Shown here: in pieces, positions 59,823 through 64,000 of the stretch
How positions within the stretch are numbered: the first letter of the stretch is position 1
Layout: the number at the start of each line of letters is the position of its first letter
Source of the DNA: Streptomyces brasiliensis
Lineage (GTDB): Bacteria > Actinomycetota > Actinomycetes > Streptomycetales > Streptomycetaceae
Length of the DNA stretch: 64,000 nucleotides
Assembly (NCBI RefSeq): GCF_014647875.1
Contig: NZ_BMQA01000022.1
Location: 58,055 to 122,054, forward strand
Direction of reading: 5' to 3'
The notes under the pieces: generated by a model
The model's input: only the letters and a program-made list of their open reading frames with translations
Database searches by the model: none
What the model was told of the DNA's origin: nothing
Program-made: the position numbers and the translations under genes

Positions 59823-61867
59823 TCATCCGCCTCGGAGTGCCCCAGAAGAAGACGCGGATCCAGCCTCCCTTCAACCAGCAGGTCAGGCAAGGGAATCTCG
59901 TTCGACGGTTCGGGCACGGGTAGCGACTCGACCCCTTCGAGGGCAGCAACTACGCGCGCCCAGCTGCCGTCCTCCTCCCAGCGGAGCCAGCGCTTCATCA
60001 GCGACCGGCCGTTGCCCCTGGACAGACTCCCCGCCGCCGTATTCCACGAGACAGCGTCACGCGCTTTACGCAGGACAGCTTCAACGCATTCCCTCAACGG
60101 CAGGTCGGTAGCCTTTCCGGAGCCCCTTCCGGTCTTCTTGACAAGCGGCTCAATCTGCGCCCACCGCTCATCGGATACCTCAACAGGAATGCCGAGCCCG
60201 CCAGCCTTAAACCAGGCGCCCACCGAGCACTCAGTGCGGGCTTTCCTCAACGGAACCGGGCTCAGGATTGTCACCTTGATATCGGCAAGGTCGACGAATT
60301 CCGCTTTGCTTTCCGGCGGCATGTTGGGCATCTCTACATGCGCCATCTCTGCAAGCGCACGCATGTCCCGCGCAAGCTGTTCGGCTTCTTCTGTTTCCCG
60401 CTGCCAGTCGACCGCCTCTTGCCGGAGCTTCTTGAGCCGCCCTACCTCGTCTCTGAGGGGCCCGACAGCCTGAGCGAGAAGCTCCTGAATCTCCTCGTCG
60501 CTCATGTCCATCGCTGCGGCCTGAAGCGACGTTGAGCGCATGACAGTTGCAATGGCCTTTTGCTGCACTGCGATCTGCCCATCAAGTTCCTCAATCCGCT
60601 CCTCGTGCCCTCCCTGAGCCCCGAGTGTCATGTCAACCGATTCAGCGGCCAGACCCCGGAGCTCTTCAGGGTCCCCCAGAATCCTGGTCGCTCTCCCCCA
60701 AACCTCGGCCTCAATCCTGTCAGCGTCGATCTGACTGCACGAGCAGGTTCCCGCGCCTACGTACTTCTCCTGCTTTCCTGAACAGACATAGGTACGCACG
60801 CCGGTAGCCGATTGAATAGTCCCCACGTAGCGCCCTCCGCAGAGGCTCTTGATCACGCCCGAGAGGGGATAGATCTCCGAATTAGACTTAGGGGAGCGCC
60901 TCTTAGAAAGCTTCTTGGCAGCGTTTACGAGTTCCTTCGTCTCTTCTTCGGTAAAGGGCTGATCCAGCTTGATCGTGACCGTGGAGCCGTAGATAGGTTT
61001 TCCGTCCCTGCCCAGCTTGGTTCCCCGCCCGGTGGGTGACGCCGCAGAACGCGGGTCCCGAAAGACCTGGATCCCCTCAAGTACGGCACGGGACATCAGC
61101 CGAGCTTTTAGGTTGTCCCGAGACCACGGCACGTCGGACCGAGTGAGGAACCCCTCCAAATTGAGCTGTCCAGCTGCCTCACCCCAGTTCATCCCCTCAG
61201 CAGCAATCAAGGCACGAGCTCGACGAAGCGTGATGGTCTCGCCCTTGATGAATCCGTCCCCCTCGTGGATATCAAGGACCAAGCGACTCTCACCCTTCTT
61301 CCCTTGGTCCTCAATACGCCATCCATAGGGAACATTGCCGCCCGTGTAGCCGCCCTCTTCCGCTTTCTCTTGGAGCCCACCCTGTGTCCTGTCACGGATC
61401 ACTTCACGCTCTTCTTCGGCGTAATCGGCGTCCTTGCGCATCTTCTTGCGGCCATCAGCGGTCGTGTTGTCGTAGTCGCCCTTGACTACGGCGACGTAGA
61501 CGCCGAGGTCTTTCAACTCCCAGACCCAGCGCCAGAATGCACGGCCCGTACGTCCGATCGCGCGACCTTCGGCAACCACCACGACATCGAAGGGGCGAGG
61601 GTCTTCACGTACGTTCTCCATTAGGCGCTTGAGGTCGTCGCGCTCATGCGCTTCAAGACTCCCGCTCACGCCTTCGTCGGCATAGGTTCCGACGTGGCGC
61701 CACCCTTTCCTCTGGATGTATCGCGAGGTCTTCTTGCCCGTGTAGGCGATGCCGTAGCCCTTGGCCTGCTCCTCAGTCGACACCCGCAGATAGTCAACGG
61801 CTCGGAGCCGAGGGCCGCTCACAGCCGTGTCCGCAACGTCGATCGCGGTCGTGAGAGTATGCGTCAT
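59789..61867 (-). CDS. Large serine recombinase (integrase) with a C-terminal IS5-type DUF4096-like domain
   Basis: A 692-residue site-specific recombinase. The resolvase catalytic domain (20-165) has the nucleophile Ser30 in DYLRVSTEEQ and VVVVAEGRAIGRTGRAF; the recombinase domain covers about 190-300; a zinc beta-ribbon with CGGRYVG, VCSGKQ and CSCSQ follows (about 345-385); then a coiled-coil (about 430-505). Residues 560-645 (SDERWAQIEPLVKK, RSLMKRWLRWEEDGSWARVV) resemble the N-terminal domain of IS4/IS5-family transposases, an unusual addition. The last residues and TAG stop are encoded by DNA across the attachment site. Confidence 0.92.
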   Translation of the reverse strand: MTHTLTTAIDVADTAVSGPRLRAVDYLRVSTEEQAKGYGIAYTGKKTSRYIQRKGWRHVGTYADEGVSGSLEAHERDDLKRLMENVREDPRPFDVVVVAEGRAIGRTGRAFWRWVWELKDLGVYVAVVKGDYDNTTADGRKKMRKDADYAEEEREVIRDRTQGGLQEKAEEGGYTGGNVPYGWRIEDQGKKGESRLVLDIHEGDGFIKGETITLRRARALIAAEGMNWGEAAGQLNLEGFLTRSDVPWSRDNLKARLMSRAVLEGIQVFRDPRSAASPTGRGTKLGRDGKPIYGSTVTIKLDQPFTEEETKELVNAAKKLSKRRSPKSNSEIYPLSGVIKSLCGGRYVGTIQSATGVRTYVCSGKQEKYVGAGTCSCSQIDADRIEAEVWGRATRILGDPEELRGLAAESVDMTLGAQGGHEERIEELDGQIAVQQKAIATVMRSTSLQAAAMDMSDEEIQELLAQAVGPLRDEVGRLKKLRQEAVDWQRETEEAEQLARDMRALAEMAHVEMPNMPPESKAEFVDLADIKVTILSPVPLRKARTECSVGAWFKAGGLGIPVEVSDERWAQIEPLVKKTGRGSGKATDLPLRECVEAVLRKARDAVSWNTAAGSLSRGNGRSLMKRWLRWEEDGSWARVVAALEGVESLPVPEPSNEIPLPDLLVEGRLDPRLLLGHSEADDQTRASTPTIR
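59795..59815. other. Left attachment site (attL) of the integrated element
   Basis: The junction between MFS coding sequence and element DNA falls in or next to GGTCGGCGTCGACGCC, where the MFS protein homology (VGVDA) ends. The integrase gene ends right here on the opposite strand, the standard position for a serine-integrase element. The exact crossover dinucleotide cannot be fixed without attR. Confidence 0.7.
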
Positions 61868-61869
61868 GT

Positions 61870-61942
61870 CAGTCCCTTCGTGACTGGCAGGCCCATCCTC
61901 GTGATGGGCCGAGCCCCGGCAGCGTTCCCGCGCTGTCGGGGC
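61870..61942 (-). promoter_or_regulatory. Three consecutive hairpins in the integrase leader
   Basis: CAGTC/GACTG (61870-61886) has the integrase ribosome site (AAGG on the reverse strand) in its loop, directly before the start codon. GGCCCATC/GATGGGCC (61890-61910) and GCCCCGGCAGCG/CGCTGTCGGGGC (61913-61942) follow upstream. Such a series could shut down read-through transcription and limit integrase translation. Confidence 0.6.
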
Positions 61943-61961
61943 CCTTCTTTAGCTGCCCATC

Positions 61962-62171
61962 CTATCCCCCAAATGGCCCGTACGTATGGGGAAATGATTT
62001 GTCAAGTAGGCCTTTTCTGCGGGGCGTTGCCCCTGTGGACCGACAAGTGGCCGAAGAGTATTCGGGCAAGCCGCCTCCGCTCCACGGGCCCCACTCCGCC
62101 GGGTGCCAGACCTCAGTAACGGTGGAGCCATCCGCACGGCGCTCGATCCGCTTCCGAGTCACGCCAACCAC
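61962..62171 (-). CDS. Small ORF between repSA and int, unknown
   Basis: A 69-codon frame starting at GTG 62171, overlapping the repSA fragment's stop by 13 bases. The first part (VTRKRIERRADGSTVTEVWHPAEWG) looks like a genuine, basic protein; the rest is Gly/Ser-rich and less convincing. In comparable elements this slot holds an excisionase, but no helix-turn-helix is recognisable. Its reality is uncertain. Confidence 0.4.
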   Translation of the reverse strand: MVGVTRKRIERRADGSTVTEVWHPAEWGPWSGGGLPEYSSATCRSTGATPRRKGLLDKSFPHTYGPFGG

Positions 62172-62471
62172 CCCTCTTCCCGTGCCTCACGGGCGAGTTG
62201 GCTACTCATAGCGTGATCTTCGGCAATTCCGACAGCGATATCCGACTCACCGGGGGTGTAACCGGACCCGACATAGCGCCAGTTCGACTCTGTGATGACG
62301 TCGGGACTGTCAGTCGGTTCTACATCATCACGCCGATATTCGGCCCGTTCTTCACGCAGTGCGCCGTAAGTGGTGGAGTAACGGCGGGATTTAGTGAGGA
62401 TGTGGCCCCGGTAGCCGAGACTGTGAGCCCATGTACGCATCCGGAGGCGTTCCAGCTCCACCAGGCCGCCC
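62159..62471 (-). pseudogene. C-terminal fragment of a RepSA-type replication initiator
   Basis: About 103 codons match the end of Streptomyces RepSA proteins: LRMRTWAHSLGYRGHILTKS, RRYSTTYGALREERAEYRR, NWRYVGSGYTPGE. The large N-terminal part with the relaxase/initiator site is missing; instead the coding continues, in another frame, into the methyltransferase gene. A deletion with its end near 62471-62485 explains this. The fragment cannot support replication. Confidence 0.75.
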
Positions 62472-62881
62472 AGACGCCAGCAGCGCGGCATTCCACCCGG
62501 TACCTGTGCCGATCTCCAGGACCCGGTTTGTCACCTGGACGTCGAGGGCCGAGAGCATCGAGAAGACCATGGACGGCTGCGAGTTCGAACACGTCGGTGT
62601 CCTCCCCTTACCGGTGCCCGAGTGCTGGCCGTCATCCCACTGAGTCGTCAGGGACACGTCCGAGTAGGCCGCACGCAACCATGCCTCTGGGTCCGCGTTG
62701 CGGTCGATCGCATCGCCCTGCCCGGTGCCCTTGGTCTGGCCCGGCCACATCAGATCAGGCACGAACCGTTCACGAGGCACGGCGGCGAAGGCCGGTAGCA
62801 GTCCGAGGTCAGCGCGCCCGTCTCTTGGAGCCGGGAAGCCAGCCCGTCAAGGCTGGCCTCCCTCAATTCGTGCTCAGTCAC
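62472..62881 (-). pseudogene. PCMT-type methyltransferase, frameshifted and truncated
   Basis: The start GTG 62881 reads VTEHELREASLDGLASRLQE. After GALTSD the frame must shift by one base (around 62790-62800) to continue as AFAAVPRERFVPDLMWPG, then DVSLTTQWDDG, SQPSMVFSMLSALDVQ and the SAM motif RVLEIGTGTGWNAALLA, typical of protein-L-isoaspartate-methyltransferase-like enzymes found with peptide natural products. Homology ends at about 62472, where repSA sequence begins, so the C-terminal half is lost. The start codon overlaps the stop of the 43-codon gene (GTGA), so the two were translated together. Confidence 0.75.
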
Positions 62882-63009
62882 CGGCTGGAGCCGCCGTTCG
62901 TGTCGCTGTGGCCCGAGTCGTCGCCCTCGCTGCCTCCACCACCGTGCTTGTTGCCCGAGTTGCTGTCGTCCTCGCCGCCGCGCACGATCCAGGGGCACTC
63001 ATCGCGCAT
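62878..63009 (-). CDS. 43-residue peptide, candidate RiPP precursor
   Basis: From ATG 63009 a 43-codon frame begins MRDECPWIVRGG and continues with an acidic, Gly/Asp/Ser/Asn/His-rich tail (EDDSNSGNKHGGGG, DDSGHSDTNGGSSR). GAGGAG lies six bases before the ATG, an excellent ribosome site. Its TGA overlaps the GTG of the methyltransferase gene. PCMT-type enzymes in peptide pathways methylate Asp to form aspartimide or isoaspartate, and the tail has many Asp-Ser, Asp-Thr, Asn-Ser and Asn-Gly sites prone to that chemistry. The precursor role is inferred; no known precursor family is recognised. Confidence 0.6.
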   Translation of the reverse strand: MRDECPWIVRGGEDDSNSGNKHGGGGSEGDDSGHSDTNGGSSR

Positions 63010-63096
63010 GTGACACTCCTCGATTCCGTAGGGATGGTGCTCAGCACTTGCTGACCCGTCTCGACCACCGACCGTCAAGAGCGGCCGAGACGGGGG

Positions 63097-63114
63097 TTGG
63101 GCGGCCTCGCCCAA
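63097..63114 (-). terminator. Hairpin downstream of the small membrane-peptide gene
   Basis: TTGGGCG and CGCCCAA form a perfect 7-bp stem with loop GCCT. It lies between the two-gene unit ending at 63241 and the peptide gene starting at 63009. The rest of the 63010-63240 gap shows only a possible TTGACG -35 (reverse strand, about 63072-63077). Confidence 0.5.
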
Positions 63115-63240
63115 GCGCACGGGGGAACACAACTCGGACGAGGCCAGTCTTAGGGATTCGCCATCACGTGTGTGGTGATCAGAACGAATCCGAGAGTGGC
63201 GGGAACACGTCGGTATGCAATGTCCGGCGTGGGCCGGGAG

Positions 63241-63360
63241 CTAGGGGAGCGTGGATCCCGATGCGGCTGCTACGCCCAGCACGAATCCGCACGAGCCCGA
63301 AATCATGATGATCAGCAGAGGACCCGTGAAGCGACCTAACCAACCCACCGCACGGCCCAT
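63241..63360 (-). CDS. 39-residue single-helix membrane peptide
   Basis: The ATG at 63360 shares one base with the upstream stop codon (TGATG), indicating coupled translation. The product is MGRAVGWLGRFTGP followed by a hydrophobic helix (LLIIMISGSCGFVLGVAAA). Such small membrane peptides are common in the transfer regions of actinomycete elements, where some act in plasmid spread; a specific role cannot be assigned. Confidence 0.55.
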   Translation of the reverse strand: MGRAVGWLGRFTGPLLIIMISGSCGFVLGVAAASGSTLP

Positions 63361-63608
63361 CACAGGCCTGCCCTGGAGATGGCATTCCGGATGTCGTTGC
63401 GAACCGACAGTTCCTCGCGTGGGGTCAGCCGCCTCACCCGGAAGGCATCCCATTCCCGCCCCCCTCGGGCAGGGCGAAGCTGTACACGATCCGGGCCGTG
63501 ATGCCCCATCACTACGCCGATCTTGCCGGTCTCGATGTCCATCACCAGGCTGTCGATCGCGCAGTTTTCCGGGTCCACGGCCGTCTGGTCTCTCTCCGTC
63601 GTGGCCAT
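63360..63608 (-). CDS. Small conserved protein of actinomycete mobile elements, unknown function
   Basis: An 82-residue protein with the pattern VMDIETGKIGVVMGHHGPDRVQLRP and GREWDAFRVRRLTPREELS. I recall short Streptomyces proteins with this GKVGxVMG...VQLRPxxGGxEWD pattern, often near regulators and mobile genes, with no known function. It reads from ATG 63608 and is coupled to the membrane-peptide gene. The promoter region upstream has three GGTAGT repeats. Confidence 0.7.
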   Translation of the reverse strand: MATTERDQTAVDPENCAIDSLVMDIETGKIGVVMGHHGPDRVQLRPARGGREWDAFRVRRLTPREELSVRNDIRNAISRAGL

Positions 63609-63654
63609 GCATCTAAACTACGAGCTGCAACCATCCAGCTCCAGACAGCAACGC

Positions 63655-63706
63655 TGGTAGTTACCCAAGGCCTCGTCAAGTACTACCAATTTGCTTGGTA
63701 GTTACC
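63655..63706. repeat. Iteron-like repeats TGGTAGTTACC in the promoter of the small-protein genes
   Basis: TGGTAGTTACC occurs at 63655-63665 and again at 63696-63706, a 41-base period, and an inverted copy TACTACCA lies at 63681-63688 between them. The second copy covers the stop codon of the regulator gene. The arrangement suggests an operator bound by that regulator or another element protein. Confidence 0.7.
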
Positions 63707-64000
63707 CCGCAACCCCCAGGTGGGAGGCCATCTCACGCATGTCCTGAGTAAGCGTCCGTTTCCGGTTGCCAAGGATTTCCCGCATGATCCGCCGAGCCAT
63801 TGACTGATGCTTCAACCACTCCGGAGACGACGCCTTGATGCCGGTCAACTCGTCCATCGCGTCCTGGTGGGAGCCGAGCAGGACGTGAGCCTTCGCAACG
63901 TCCAAGCGATGCCTGTCCCAGTTGTTCGAACTCGGCCGTCCCCCTCTCTGACATCGTCGGGTGAGACGCCCCGAAATGATCAGATATTGTGGGCGGGCAC
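63702..64000 (-). CDS. C-terminal part of a helix-turn-helix (XRE-type) regulator, continues past the window
   Basis: The reverse frame is open from the right edge to TAA at 63702. It reads GRPSSNNWDRHRLDVAKAHVLLGSHQDA, SSPEWLKHQSMARRIMREIL, TLTQDMREMASHLGV, the C-terminal helical repeat region I associate with Streptomyces XRE-type regulators. The DNA-binding N-terminus would lie outside the window. No internal start is needed. Identity of the ligand or targets is unknown. Confidence 0.6.
   Translation of the reverse strand, partial: ARPQYLIISGRLTRRCQRGGRPSSNNWDRHRLDVAKAHVLLGSHQDAMDELTGIKASSPEWLKHQSMARRIMREILGNRKRTLTQDMREMASHLGVAG

Larger units (their letters stand above)
59800..64000. mobile_element. 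Left part of an integrated element, probably a decayed AICE
   Basis: The region begins at the attachment site in the MFS gene and contains, on the reverse strand, a large serine integrase, a small ORF, a truncated repSA-like replication gene, a broken methyltransferase with a peptide gene, two small coupled genes and the end of a regulator. Coding is less GC-biased than the chromosome on the left. The int-repSA order is that of actinomycete integrative and conjugative elements, but the deletion inside repSA argues against autonomous replication. The right end is outside the window. Confidence 0.75.

Noticed and set aside
62159..62491. The 110-codon reverse frame as a complete small gene
   Set aside because: From residue 7 on it is the C-terminal end of RepSA, and its putative start lies within methyltransferase coding sequence in another frame.

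Overview
This is a piece of a Streptomyces chromosome. The evidence is very high GC with strong GC bias at third codon positions, mycothiol-type DinB-fold enzymes, an ectoine/hydroxyectoine operon, an LAXTG surface protein, repSA-type mobile-element genes and the dense GTG/ATG starts and 4-nt stop/start overlaps typical of the genus. The gene order around the phosphate transporter and the cobalamin cluster matches what I remember of the Streptomyces coelicolor SCO1845-SCO1870 neighbourhood. The species cannot be named from this.

Layout. (1) 1-2914: edge of a secreted-type protein, a class II aldolase, and a PiT phosphate transporter behind a PHO box, followed by a small membrane protein. (2) 3105-21440: the cobalamin block. 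A B12 riboswitch heads cobD-cobQ-cobN-chlD-cobO-cobB-cobI; a reverse-strand ZIP metal transporter interrupts it; then come cobM-cobL-cbiG/cobJ-cobH-cbiX-cobC. Nearly every junction is a 1-4 nt overlap, so translation is coupled. (3) 21450-27246: an LAETG surface protein, an amidohydrolase, a solitary TnpB-like RuvC nuclease, a class V aminotransferase and a DinB protein. (4) 27494-30645: ectABCD, with an 80-bp tandem repeat that copies the end of ectD. (5) 30855-36477: anti-sigma/ECF sigma pair, aminotransferase, FrnE-type DsbA protein, GNAT protein, a broken GlxA/AraC regulator, and a DUF1349 protein.

(6) 36624-53241: sugar-acid catabolism. It holds ketoglutarate-semialdehyde dehydrogenase with a divergent IclR regulator, a D,D-transpeptidase, a purine permease, wreckage of a sugar ABC operon and a pectate lyase, a GntR-aldolase-dehydratase operon, a TIGR03086 protein, an MFS exporter, an unknown protein with 5-dehydro-4-deoxyglucarate dehydratase, uronate dehydrogenase, and a DeoR regulator. 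Together uronate dehydrogenase, 5-dehydro-4-deoxyglucarate dehydratase and the semialdehyde dehydrogenase would take pectin-derived uronates to 2-oxoglutarate, given a glucarate/galactarate dehydratase from elsewhere. (7) 53321-57463: a polyol-type ABC importer without ATPase, plus a zinc dehydrogenase. (8) 57526-58725: a double TerD protein. (9) 58918-59822: a TetR regulator facing an MFS gene that is cut after 43 codons.

(10) About 59800-64000: the left part of an integrated element, probably a decayed actinomycete integrative and conjugative element. A large serine integrase sits at the attachment site inside the MFS gene, followed by a small ORF, a truncated repSA, and a frameshifted, truncated PCMT-type methyltransferase whose start overlaps the stop of a 43-codon peptide gene. 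Two coupled small genes and the C-terminus of a regulator run to the window edge.

The most unusual items are the TnpB-like nuclease that lacks the zinc finger and has structured 3' DNA, the serine integrase with an extra IS5-type (DUF4096-like) domain whose stop codon is supplied by host DNA, and the coupled peptide-methyltransferase pair that looks like a RiPP locus remnant.
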